53,157 bases of DNA from Chloroflexota bacterium (GTDB taxonomy: Bacteria > Chloroflexota > Anaerolineae > Promineifilales > Promineifilaceae): NCBI GenBank assembly GCA_002746795.1, contig PDQY01000105.1, forward strand, positions 1-53,157, written 5' to 3'. The notes beneath the pieces are model-generated. The model saw only the letters and a list, made by a program, of their open reading frames with translations, was not told where the DNA came from and did no database searches. The position numbers were made by a program, and so were the translations under genes. The first letter of the stretch is position 1. Every line of letters starts with the position of its first letter. Shown here in pieces: positions 37,175 through 44,821 of this stretch.

Positions 37175-38293
37175 TTGACCCTAAACCTTCCCGAAACACT
37201 CAACCCAAACCGTGTTGTCGTCGCCATGAGCGGCGGCGTAGACAGCTCTGTGACCGCTGCCCTGCTGCTGGAACAAGGATACGAGGTGGTGGGCATGATG
37301 ATGCGGCTGTGGAGTGAACCAAGCTGCGATTTAAACGCGCCTGCCAACCGCTGCTGCACACCAGCACAAATGGCAGATGCCCAACGGGTCGCTGAGCAAT
37401 TAAGCATTCCGTTTTACGTGATTGACGTGCAGCAACATTTTCGGGACACCATTGTCCAGTTTTTTATTGACGAGCATACGCAAGGGCGCACACCCAATCC
37501 CTGCCTTGAATGTAACCGCCAAATTCGGTTCACCTATTTGCTCAACCAGGCTTTGGCGCTCGATGCCCATTATCTGGCAACAGGCCATTATGCCCGCATC
37601 CGGCACACGGCTGCTGGCTACCAACTGCTCAAAGGCGTAGACAAAAACAAAGACCAGGCGTATGTGCTGCACATGCTCACCCAAGCGCATCTAGCCCATG
37701 TCTTGTTCCCAGTTGGTGAATACACGAAGGCGGCAGTGCGCCAATTGGCTGAGAAGTATGATTTACCCGTGGCTTCCAAGTCAGAAAGTCAGGATTTATG
37801 CTTCTTGGGAGATGGCGATTATCGTCGTTTTCTCAAAGCATATCAGCCGCAAACGGCCGTTTCTGGTCCCATTCTCACCACCACAGGCCAAGAACTGGGT
37901 CAGCATCAGGGGTTAGTCAACTACACTATCGGCCAACGGAAAGGACTAGGCATTTCTACACCACACCCCGTCTTCGTGCTGCGTAAAGAGATTGGGCAAA
38001 ACGCACTGATCGTTGGCTCCCGGGAGGAACTGGGACAGCAAGAATTGATTGCTCGGGACATCAATTGGATAGCGGGATCCCCCCCCCCACCCGGACAAAT
38101 TGTGCAAACAAAAATCCGTTACCAGGCAAAACCCACCCCAGCAGCGCTTGAATTAGTGGCAAACGGCCGTTTTCGAGTAAAATTCAAAGAACCGGTCTAC
38201 GGTATCACTGCCGGGCAAGGCGTCGTCTTCTTCAAGGGCGACCAATGCCTGGGTGGCGGCATCATCGATGATCACACACCGCAAAGGAACTAA
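37175..38293 (+). CDS. mnmA: tRNA-specific 2-thiouridylase MnmA
   Basis: A 372-residue enzyme that thiolates U34 of tRNA Lys/Glu/Gln. The ATP loop is VAMSGGVDSSVTAALL. The two catalytic cysteines are in NPCLECNRQIRF and SQDLCFLGDGDYRRF, and KDQAYVLHML and YTIGQRKGLGI are also typical. The start is TTG 37175 after CGAGGA at 37165-37170. It forms an operon with the preceding cysteine desulfurase, a natural sulfur donor. Confidence 0.95.
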   Translation: MTLNLPETLNPNRVVVAMSGGVDSSVTAALLLEQGYEVVGMMMRLWSEPSCDLNAPANRCCTPAQMADAQRVAEQLSIPFYVIDVQQHFRDTIVQFFIDEHTQGRTPNPCLECNRQIRFTYLLNQALALDAHYLATGHYARIRHTAAGYQLLKGVDKNKDQAYVLHMLTQAHLAHVLFPVGEYTKAAVRQLAEKYDLPVASKSESQDLCFLGDGDYRRFLKAYQPQTAVSGPILTTTGQELGQHQGLVNYTIGQRKGLGISTPHPVFVLRKEIGQNALIVGSREELGQQELIARDINWIAGSPPPPGQIVQTKIRYQAKPTPAALELVANGRFRVKFKEPVYGITAGQGVVFFKGDQCLGGGIIDDHTPQRN

Positions 38294-38294
38294 C

Positions 38295-38564
38295 TTGAAC
38301 GGAACAGCTGCAGGATTTGTTTTAGGACTTATATTGGCAACCGCTTATGGATCAGGATTTCATCTAATTATTGGTGGGCCTGCCAAACTCATCATCATCT
38401 ACATACTGGCATCCTGGCTGGGCTTCATAGTCGGGCACTTTATCGGCGACATCCTCAACATTGAATTTCTCAAATTAGGAGCAATCCATTTACTCACAGC
38501 AAGTGTAGGATCATGGCTGGCTCTGATTCTGAGTTGGTGGCTGTTCGGACAAGAAGAACCCTAA
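38295..38564 (+). CDS. Small hypothetical membrane protein
   Basis: An 89-residue protein with three hydrophobic segments: AAGFVLGLILATAYGSGFHLI, LIIIYILASWLGFIVGHFIG and LLTASVGSWLALILSWWLF. The start is TTG 38295, two bases after the mnmA stop, with AAAGGA at 38283-38288, so it is translationally coupled to mnmA. No family is recognised. Confidence 0.65.
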   Translation: MNGTAAGFVLGLILATAYGSGFHLIIGGPAKLIIIYILASWLGFIVGHFIGDILNIEFLKLGAIHLLTASVGSWLALILSWWLFGQEEP

Positions 38565-38569
38565 CCTTA

Positions 38570-38627
38570 GTGCGCGTCCCGTGACCTTTACCCATAAAAA
38601 ATGGGGACGCATTTTCAAACGGTCACT
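38570..38627 (+). repeat. Type I repeat, copy 4 (right hairpin only)
   Basis: 58 bp starting GTGCGCGTCCC and ending AAACGGTCACT. GTGACC-TTT pairs with AAA-CGGTCAC, and internal ACCCA pairs with TGGGG. TA lies directly before (38568-38569) and after (38628-38629). The left hairpin of the full element is missing. Confidence 0.62.
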
Positions 38628-38718
38628 TAGACCAATTTCGGAGATTGATCCAAACTTTACGACTTTACTTTTGAACACATAAATTATTGATGTTATACTT
38701 GACCGGCAGGGGATTATA

Positions 38719-39261
38719 ATGAGTATGCAGACATCCAATCAAACAACAACACAATCATCACCCAAATCGGTAAACTCCAATTTACCGCAAAACATTTCAG
38801 ATACAGCACCCAATCATGGCGGAATGCCGACCAGCTCTCCCGCCTACCATCAACCCAATCAAGAGCGGCTCATATCCACAAAAGTTGTGATCATTGGTAT
38901 CATCGCCGTTATCATTGTGATTGCATCTATTGCGCTTATCATATTCCTGGCCGCCAATTACGCCCCAGAGATGGAAGCCTTACGAGACATCATGATCATT
39001 GCTCTGGCATTGGAATCCTGCATCTTCGGCATCGCCTTGCTGATCTTGCTGGTCATGGTCATCCGGCTGGTCAACATGCTGGAATTTGAAATCAAACCTA
39101 TTCTAGAACGAACCAATGAAACAATTTCCATGGTTCGCGGCACCACACTCTTTATGGGAGACAATGTGGTCAAGCCAATCACCACAGCCAGCAGCTATGC
39201 AGCTGGCATTCGCAAAGGACTCAAAACGCTATTTGGCGATCCACGACAGAACATAAAATAA
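38719..39261 (+). CDS. Hypothetical membrane protein with two helices
   Basis: A 180-residue protein. The first 50 residues are Ser/Thr/Gln/Asn-rich and disordered-looking. Two helices follow: KVVIIGIIAVIIVIASIALI and IALALESCIFGIALLILLVM. A soluble C-terminal part contains ETISMVRGTTLFMGDNVVKPI and ends near SYAAGIRKGLKTLFG. This layout resembles DUF948-like proteins that commonly precede YtxH genes. Its neighbour is YtxH-like, supporting an envelope or stress role, but the function is unknown. Confidence 0.7.
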   Translation: MSMQTSNQTTTQSSPKSVNSNLPQNISDTAPNHGGMPTSSPAYHQPNQERLISTKVVIIGIIAVIIVIASIALIIFLAANYAPEMEALRDIMIIALALESCIFGIALLILLVMVIRLVNMLEFEIKPILERTNETISMVRGTTLFMGDNVVKPITTASSYAAGIRKGLKTLFGDPRQNIK

Positions 39262-39365
39262 TCAATGTGCGTAGGAACCTTGTTCCTGGGAAACATCGCC
39301 CCAGAATTTATCAACATCTGAGAACAACGTTCCGGGTAACTAAAGCAAATAGGAGAATTTATAGC

Positions 39366-39755
39366 ATGAGCAACAACACAAATGAATTTGGAGCTTTTTT
39401 GGCAGGTTTTGTTATCGGTGGTCTCGTCGGCGCGGCTACTGCTTTAATTTTAGCCCCACAATCTGGCGAGCAAACACGTGGTCAAATCGCCACAAAAAGT
39501 AGTGAACTGCGTGAAACCAGCGGACAGCGTATACAACAATACCGTCAGCTCTCTTCCGATAAAATGCAACAATACCGCCAGCTCTCTTCCGATAAAATGC
39601 ATCAATACCAAGACCGTGCCAGCCATCTCTGGAATCATGATGCAGCCACCAATGACGAAGATCAAACGCACATTGTTTTGGATGGTGGAGTCGAAATAGC
39701 TGCGGCAGAAGAAGAAGCCAATTCAGACAGCGAGGATACAACCAACGCAGCTTAA
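39366..39755 (+). CDS. YtxH-domain protein with internal 11-residue tandem repeat
   Basis: A 129-residue general-stress-type protein. The YtxH signature GAFLAGFVIGGLVGAATALILAPQSGEQTR is a single glycine-rich membrane helix followed by a basic segment. The soluble part repeats QQYRQLSSDKM twice and a third time in part, and the tail is acidic. Start ATG 39366 follows AGGAGA (39351-39356); a longer upstream frame has no ribosome-binding site. Confidence 0.78.
   Translation: MSNNTNEFGAFLAGFVIGGLVGAATALILAPQSGEQTRGQIATKSSELRETSGQRIQQYRQLSSDKMQQYRQLSSDKMHQYQDRASHLWNHDAATNDEDQTHIVLDGGVEIAAAEEEANSDSEDTTNAA
39534..39599 (+). repeat. 33-bp in-gene tandem duplication
   Basis: Two consecutive 33-bp units (39534-39566 and 39567-39599) differ at a single base and encode QQYRQLSSDKM twice in the YtxH-like protein. 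A third, partial unit (CATCAATACC) follows. Confidence 0.95.
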
Positions 39756-39823
39756 TTCAAACAGGAAACGGCCGTTACTTTATTCTGTTTGGACTGTTCA
39801 CGTTTTTAGCCTTTGCACACTTA

Positions 39824-39861
39824 ACAGGCGGCTCTTCACCTGAAGGACGCCTGTTTTTTTT
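39824..39861 (+). terminator. Terminator after the ytxH-like gene
   Basis: ACAGGCG (39824-39830) pairs with CGCCTGT (39848-39854), and an inner CTTC/GAAG stem extends it. Eight Ts follow (39854-39861). Confidence 0.88.
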
Positions 39862-39993
39862 CGTTTTCTACCGAAGTAAGTGAGAACGGGAAAGTAATTT
39901 AAAAGCAAGAAAGTGCTGATTCTCCCGTTTTCCCTTAGTCAAACAAAAAGATTGTTAGATTTTTCATCAAAACTCTTTTTGTGTTTTGCATAA

Positions 39994-42219
39994 ATGACCC
40001 AAACTGCATTAATCACTTTGGCTGAATTTCTAGAGAATCTCCCAGAAGGGCCAAAGAGCAACAAAGCAGAACAAATCAAAAAAGCACACCAATTTTCTTA
40101 CGAGGCTCACGGTAATTGCATTCGAGAATCTGGTGAATCCTATATAGGTCATGATTTAGGCGTTGCTCAAATCCTCCTGGGCTTAGGGGTAGACACGGCC
40201 ACCCTGGTTGCTGGCATACTTCACGATACCCTCTGCCCCCACACCAATAAAACAGAAGAGAAACTTCTACAAAACTTTGGCGAAGAAGTAAGCAGTCTGG
40301 TCATCGGCCTCAACAACCTCTATGCATACACCGAAGGACGCGCCTGCCACCAACACCGGCAAAATGAAACACTCGAAACAATCCGGCGTGCCATCCTTTC
40401 CATCATCGAAGGGGACATTCGTATCATCTTGATAAGAATGGCTGACTGCCTTCAAGATCTGCGCAAAGCGCACAATCTGGATGCAGACAAACAGTTTGAA
40501 ATTGCCTACGAAGCGATGAAAATCTACGCGCCATTAGCCAATCGGCTTGGCGTTTGGCAGCTCAAATGGGAACTAGAAGATCTTGCATTCAGATACTTAC
40601 AGCCCGAAAGTTACAAAGACATCGCCGGTAAATTAGACGAACGTCGAGCTGGTCGTGCCGCACGTATCGAAAAAGCAAAAGAAAAACTTCAAGCCAAAAT
40701 CAAAGAGTTAAACATTAAATGCACAGTCACCGGCCGCCCCAAACACATCTACTCCATCTATCGGAAAATGGAACGGAAACAGCTCGATTTTGAGCAAATT
40801 TTTGACGTCCATGCGCTGCGCGTCATCATCGAACCCACCGATCCGAAAGCATACGCCCAAAAAAGCAGTAAAGAAAAAGAAGACGAAGATCGCTTCCTCT
40901 GCTATCAAGTCCTTGGTGCCGTTCACAGCATTTGGCAACCCATTCCCAAAGAGTTTGATGACTATATTGCTTCACCCAAACCAAATGGTTACAAATCGCT
41001 GCACACCGCCGTTATCAATCAAGATTCTGGGTATACCCTGGAAGTGCAAATTCGCACCAAACGCATGCATGAAGAAGCGGAACGTGGTATTGCTGCCCAT
41101 TGGGCATACAAAGAAAATGGCGCCAAAGTAACAGCTTCAGCTCAACGCCGTATCCAAAACCTGCGTGAAGTGCTGGCCGCCATGCGTGAAAGTGGTGAAG
41201 TTGAAAACAATGATGAAGTTTTTGAAGCAGAGGTGATGGCTGAACGCATCTACGTCTTCACACCACGAGGGGATGTCATCGATCTGCCTAAAGGCGCCAC
41301 CCCTATCGACTTTGCCTACCAGGTTCATACCCAAGTGGGTCACCGCTGCCGAGGGGCTCGTATCGACGGCAAAATGGTGAGCCTTGACTACAAATTACAA
41401 TCGGGACAACGTGTGGAAATCCTGACCTCCAAACGTGGCGGGCCAAGCCGCGACTGGATGAACGCCAGTTTGGGATACTCCGGCAGTGCCCGCACCCGCA
41501 GCAAAATCCGAACCTGGTTCCGCACCCAAGAACGCGAACAAAACATCGCTCAAGGGCGAGAAGTCGTGGAGCGAGAGCTAAAACGCCTCGGGTTAAGTGA
41601 AGTTTACACCATCCAAGAAATTGCTAAAGCCCTCCGGTACGATGATGAAGATGAATTCCTCGCCAAAATCGGATTCGGCGACATCCAATCCACTCAAATT
41701 AGCGGGGCTATTGCCATCCTTAAACAAAATCTCAAAGAAGATGATGAGCTGCGTCCCCTGCTGCAAACACGGCGCAAACCCAAAGGCTTAACGGTTCGGG
41801 GTCTCAGCGGTTTACACACAAAAATGGCTGGATGCTGCAATCCCGTCCCCCCTGAACCCATCGTCGGGTACATCACTCGTGGACAAGGTGTCACTATTCA
41901 CAGCCAGGAATGTAAGCAAGTGAAAGCGATTACCGAAACAGAACGCCTCATTGATGTAGACTGGGGTGCCGAAGAAGAGGCTTTTCCAATTCCCATTGTC
42001 GTTAAAGCCTATCGCCGTCCCGGGCTGGTGGATGAGATGACATCCATTTTGCGGGGCAGGCAAATTACCGCCACCAAAACTAAAACAATGACTGATGGCA
42101 GCATCAGAACCGTTTATCTTGAAGTTGAAGTCTCCAGTCTGGCAGAACTGAATTGGTTGTTACAAAAGTTTGAAAACATGCCCAACGTGATCGAAGCCAA
42201 TCGTCAACGCTGGACTTAA
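39994..42219 (+). CDS. relA: RelA-type (p)ppGpp synthetase with degenerate hydrolase domain
   Basis: A 741-residue long RSH protein. In the N-terminal HD domain H53, H77 and D78 are present, but the pair equivalent to Glu81-Asp82 of bifunctional Rel is Cys81-Pro82 (LHDTLCPHT), and ADRLHN is replaced by ADCLQD. In the synthetase, D271 (FDVHALRVI) and E350 (LEVQIRT) are intact, and the loop reads EFDD (320-323), the EXDD form associated with synthetase-only RelA rather than RXKD. TGS, zinc-finger (AGCCNPVPPEPIVGYITRG) and ACT domains follow. Hence probably a synthetase only. Start ATG 39994 has no visible ribosome-binding site. Confidence 0.9.
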   Translation: MTQTALITLAEFLENLPEGPKSNKAEQIKKAHQFSYEAHGNCIRESGESYIGHDLGVAQILLGLGVDTATLVAGILHDTLCPHTNKTEEKLLQNFGEEVSSLVIGLNNLYAYTEGRACHQHRQNETLETIRRAILSIIEGDIRIILIRMADCLQDLRKAHNLDADKQFEIAYEAMKIYAPLANRLGVWQLKWELEDLAFRYLQPESYKDIAGKLDERRAGRAARIEKAKEKLQAKIKELNIKCTVTGRPKHIYSIYRKMERKQLDFEQIFDVHALRVIIEPTDPKAYAQKSSKEKEDEDRFLCYQVLGAVHSIWQPIPKEFDDYIASPKPNGYKSLHTAVINQDSGYTLEVQIRTKRMHEEAERGIAAHWAYKENGAKVTASAQRRIQNLREVLAAMRESGEVENNDEVFEAEVMAERIYVFTPRGDVIDLPKGATPIDFAYQVHTQVGHRCRGARIDGKMVSLDYKLQSGQRVEILTSKRGGPSRDWMNASLGYSGSARTRSKIRTWFRTQEREQNIAQGREVVERELKRLGLSEVYTIQEIAKALRYDDEDEFLAKIGFGDIQSTQISGAIAILKQNLKEDDELRPLLQTRRKPKGLTVRGLSGLHTKMAGCCNPVPPEPIVGYITRGQGVTIHSQECKQVKAITETERLIDVDWGAEEEAFPIPIVVKAYRRPGLVDEMTSILRGRQITATKTKTMTDGSIRTVYLEVEVSSLAELNWLLQKFENMPNVIEANRQRWT

Positions 42220-42312
42220 TCGGGATTCAGTGGCTGGTCATGCTGCGCCCCGTTCACTAGTTACGCAAAAAAGAACAAAAGAGCGCTCTCCACAGCAGAT
42301 GTAAAAATGATA

Positions 42313-42340
42313 GTGACAAATATCACTAATGTGAGATAAT
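42313..42340 (+). promoter_or_regulatory. Predicted promoter with FNR/Rrf2-like palindrome
   Basis: GTGACA (42313-42318) and GATAAT (42335-42340) are 16 bp apart, about 55 bp upstream of the decayed rrf2. The stretch AGTGACAAATATCACT contains the inverted repeat AGTGA/TCACT, which could be an operator; the binding factor is not identifiable. Confidence 0.35.
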
Positions 42341-42396
42341 TAGGTACGGTACATTTAAAGCATTGTCAATGTCGAGTAAACAAGTCAACAATAACA

Positions 42397-42652
42397 ATGT
42401 GTCAAACAAGTCGTCGTGCAGATGATGCGGTTCGGATTATGATTGAGCTTAGAATCCAAGCGGATGAATGCGAGCCGTCCAGAGAGGTCTCGCGGCGTAC
42501 AAATGTATCAAAAGCATTTTTTCACAAAATTAGAGCGTATCTCGTTAAAGCAAATTTGATACGAACACGATGCCGTTTGTGCTGTCCATGATTGCTGGGG
42601 ACGATGGCAAACAAGCATCATTGATCAATTGCAAGCAGCCACGTTGGAGTAG
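42397..42652 (+). pseudogene. Decayed Rrf2-family regulator (middle deleted, frame lost)
   Basis: The first part (42397-42588) encodes SRRADDAVRIMIEL, VSRRTNVSKAFFHKI and VKANLIRTR, the winged-helix start of Rrf2 proteins. It hits a stop at 42589-42591. In the next frame, 42578-42652 encodes CAVHDCWGRWQTSIIDQLQ and then AATLE, closely resembling the C-terminal end of Rrf2 proteins (CxVHxxW, ending TL-x-D/E). About 45 residues that normally lie between, including Fe-S cysteines, are missing. The gene looks like a remnant of a redox or NO-sensing regulator in front of the oxidase cluster. Confidence 0.7.
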
Positions 42653-42729
42653 ATTGTTGTCGAAGCAAAAGAGCTGAAAACTTAACCGCGCAAACGGGAT
42701 CACATTCCTGATCTTCTTAACCAAAATAG

Positions 42730-42761
42730 CATGGGTGCAGCAAACCATGGGTGCAGCAAAC
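42730..42761 (+). repeat. Perfect 16-bp tandem duplication before the first sco gene
   Basis: CATGGGTGCAGCAAAC occurs twice in a row (42730-42745 and 42746-42761), ending 9 bp before the preferred start codon. Each copy contains an ATG; the second ATG (42747) is in frame with the gene. Confidence 0.95.
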
Positions 42762-42770
42762 AAGGAAGAG

Positions 42771-43484
42771 ATGAAGAGTTTAACGACAGCGCCACCAAAA
42801 GCAAAACGGCCGTTTCTGCCCCAAATAGCTCTCGTGTGGAAAATAATTTTCGGCTGCATCTTAGTAGTTGCCCTCCTCCTCGGTTGGTTCACCACCGTCA
42901 AGCCAGTTGTCGTGCTGCCCCGTATCAATCTGGCTCCCGGCTTCAATCTCGTTGACCAAAACGGCGACCAAATTTCTAACGAGCATATGCGCGGAGGTAT
43001 TGCCCTCTACAACTTCACCTACACAGATTGTGACGGCGATTGCCCCCAAACCACCCCCCTCATGGCCGAAATCCACGAGGAAATCGCCCAACTCGAAACA
43101 GAGGGCATCCCTGTCCATTTGGTAACGATGACCATCAACCCAGATGTAGATACAATAGAAAAGTTAGCTGAATACGCTGCTGCCTACAACGCCAATCCTA
43201 AAATCTGGCACTTTGCCACCGGTTCACCCGTGCAAATCAAATCAGTTGTCGGCGGGGGGTTCAGCACCTATTACACGCCAAAAGATGGCGAGGTCAAATT
43301 TGATCCCGCTTTTATGCTTGTAGATGGTAGCGGCATTTTACGCGCCGAATATCGCACAGCCGCGCCCGAAAAAGCAATCTTGCTGCGTGACATCAATTTA
43401 CTAGTGGAAGAAGCGCATAACAGCAGCGGGCCGCAAAGATTGGCCTACGAGGCAGCACACCTCTTTTTGTGCTATCCAGATTAA
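42771..43484 (+). CDS. SCO1/SenC-like protein lacking the third copper ligand
   Basis: A 237-residue membrane-anchored thioredoxin-fold protein. One N-terminal helix (WKIIFGCILVVALLLGWF) is followed by the SCO domain. The copper motif CxxxC is present as C87-DGD-C91 in YTDCDGDCPQTT. The histidine normally found in an NHT or DHS segment before the last strand is absent; the equivalent reads KFDPAFMLVDG. It may act as a thiol reductant rather than a copper chaperone. ATG 42771 is chosen because AAGGAAG precedes it. The downstream gene is a canonical SCO, 11 bp away. Confidence 0.8.
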   Translation: MKSLTTAPPKAKRPFLPQIALVWKIIFGCILVVALLLGWFTTVKPVVVLPRINLAPGFNLVDQNGDQISNEHMRGGIALYNFTYTDCDGDCPQTTPLMAEIHEEIAQLETEGIPVHLVTMTINPDVDTIEKLAEYAAAYNANPKIWHFATGSPVQIKSVVGGGFSTYYTPKDGEVKFDPAFMLVDGSGILRAEYRTAAPEKAILLRDINLLVEEAHNSSGPQRLAYEAAHLFLCYPD

Positions 43485-43495
43485 AAGAACTGATC

Positions 43496-44140
43496 ATGGC
43501 GACGATTTCAGAGCAACCTGAGATACAAACAGAGAAACGGCCGTTGCGAATTATCCTCATAATTGCAGGAGGAGTCATAGCGGGCTTGGCCTTAGGCTGG
43601 CTGCTGCTGCAATGGCTCATGCCCCCCAGCTACAACGGGCAAGTCATCGACTCCCAAACCCCCTTGACCAACTTCACCCTCACTGGCGCAGATGGCGAGC
43701 CAACCAGCCTCATCGACTTCCGTGGCAAAGTCGTGATGCTCTATTACGGCTACACCTTCTGCCCTGATGTGTGTCCAGCGACGATGGCTGAATTGAAAAC
43801 GGCCGTTCAAGAATTAGGTCGCGCAGCCGAAGACGTCCAGGTTATCATGATCTCACTAGACCCAGAACGGGACACACCCGAAGTTCTCGAAAAATATGTG
43901 ACACACTTCCATCCATCCTTCATCGGCTTGACCGGATCAGAAGATGAAATCGTGGCAGCCAGCGCCCCCCTAGGCATATTCTACGAGCGCGAACAAGGCT
44001 CTGCCGCAACCGGTTACCTCATCAACCATACAGCCACCGTCATGGTACTAGACAAAAATGGCTATCTTAGGCTGCTCTATCACTTTGGCACTCCCGGGGA
44101 AGATATGGCTTCAGACTTAAAAACATTAGTAAGAGAGTGA
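43496..44140 (+). CDS. SCO1/SenC copper chaperone for cytochrome oxidase
   Basis: A 214-residue protein with one N-terminal helix (IILIIAGGVIAGLALGWLLL) and a periplasmic-side thioredoxin fold. The copper ligands are complete: CPDVC in YYGYTFCPDVCPATM and His in GYLINHTATVMVLD. SCO delivers copper to the CuA centre of subunit II, encoded just downstream at 44324-44812. Start ATG 43496. Together with the preceding gene it forms a paralogous pair. Confidence 0.9.
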   Translation: MATISEQPEIQTEKRPLRIILIIAGGVIAGLALGWLLLQWLMPPSYNGQVIDSQTPLTNFTLTGADGEPTSLIDFRGKVVMLYYGYTFCPDVCPATMAELKTAVQELGRAAEDVQVIMISLDPERDTPEVLEKYVTHFHPSFIGLTGSEDEIVAASAPLGIFYEREQGSAATGYLINHTATVMVLDKNGYLRLLYHFGTPGEDMASDLKTLVRE

Positions 44141-44192
44141 GCGACACAATAATTAATTCCATAAGTTAATTATTTAACAAGGAGGCTTTTTA

Positions 44193-44324
44193 ATGGACGA
44201 AGATAAAAAGAAATACAAAACACCCTCAGGCACAATTGCAATCTTAGTCATTTTTATCATCCTAATCATCGCATTATGGGGCAGTGCGTATCTTACGTTA
44301 TTGTCTCGGGGAGTAACCGGATAA
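44193..44324 (+). CDS. Cytochrome c oxidase subunit IIa (small, ba3 type)
   Basis: A 43-residue single-helix protein: MDEDKKKYKTPSGTIA, then the helix ILVIFIILIIALWGSAYLTL, then LSRGVTG. The charged head, one helix and short tail ending near a RG pair match the CoxIIa subunit of B-family (ba3) oxidases. AAGGAGG lies at the right distance before ATG 44193. The stop overlaps the next start (TAATG), indicating translational coupling to subunit II. Its small size makes it easy to miss. Confidence 0.75.
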   Translation: MDEDKKKYKTPSGTIAILVIFIILIIALWGSAYLTLLSRGVTG

Positions 44325-44812
44325 TGCACATGGATCCACGAGAACGAAATTACATAGTCATTTCAGTGGCACTAGTCGTCATCTTTGCCACGGCACTGCT
44401 CGTGAGCGCCTTTGCCTATGGCATTCAGGTTCCCACACCCTACGAGCGTGTCGATCCCCGAACCATTGCCACACCTGGCGCATCTCCCTGGGGCGACCCC
44501 GTGGGCGAGCGTGTACGTGAATTGGCACCTTACAAATACGAAGCATACATTCTCGCACAAACCTGGTCATTTTTGCCCAATCGTATCACAGTCCCCGTCG
44601 GTTCTTCAGTCACTTTCTACGTCACCAGTAAAGACGTAATCCATGGCTTCAACATTCAAGGCACCAACGTCAATATGATGGTCATCCCTGGCGAAGTATC
44701 CAAACTCACGGCTACATTTGACGAAGCCGGTGAATACCACTTTGTTTGCAACGAATATTGCGGCGTCGGTCACCAAACCATGTTTGGTACTGTCATAGTA
44801 GAAGAAGAGTGA
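44324..44812 (+). CDS. Cytochrome c oxidase subunit II, ba3 type (CuA)
   Basis: A 162-residue subunit with a single N-terminal helix (IVISVALVVIFATALLVSAFA), in contrast to the two helices of A-family subunit II. The CuA domain has His in VIHGFNIQG and the cluster CNEYCGVGHQTM with two Cys, His and Met. It accepts electrons from cytochrome c. ATG 44324 overlaps the subunit IIa stop; ATG 44330 is an alternative. Confidence 0.9.
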   Translation: MHMDPRERNYIVISVALVVIFATALLVSAFAYGIQVPTPYERVDPRTIATPGASPWGDPVGERVRELAPYKYEAYILAQTWSFLPNRITVPVGSSVTFYVTSKDVIHGFNIQGTNVNMMVIPGEVSKLTATFDEAGEYHFVCNEYCGVGHQTMFGTVIVEEE

Positions 44813-44821
44813 GGTTAATTT

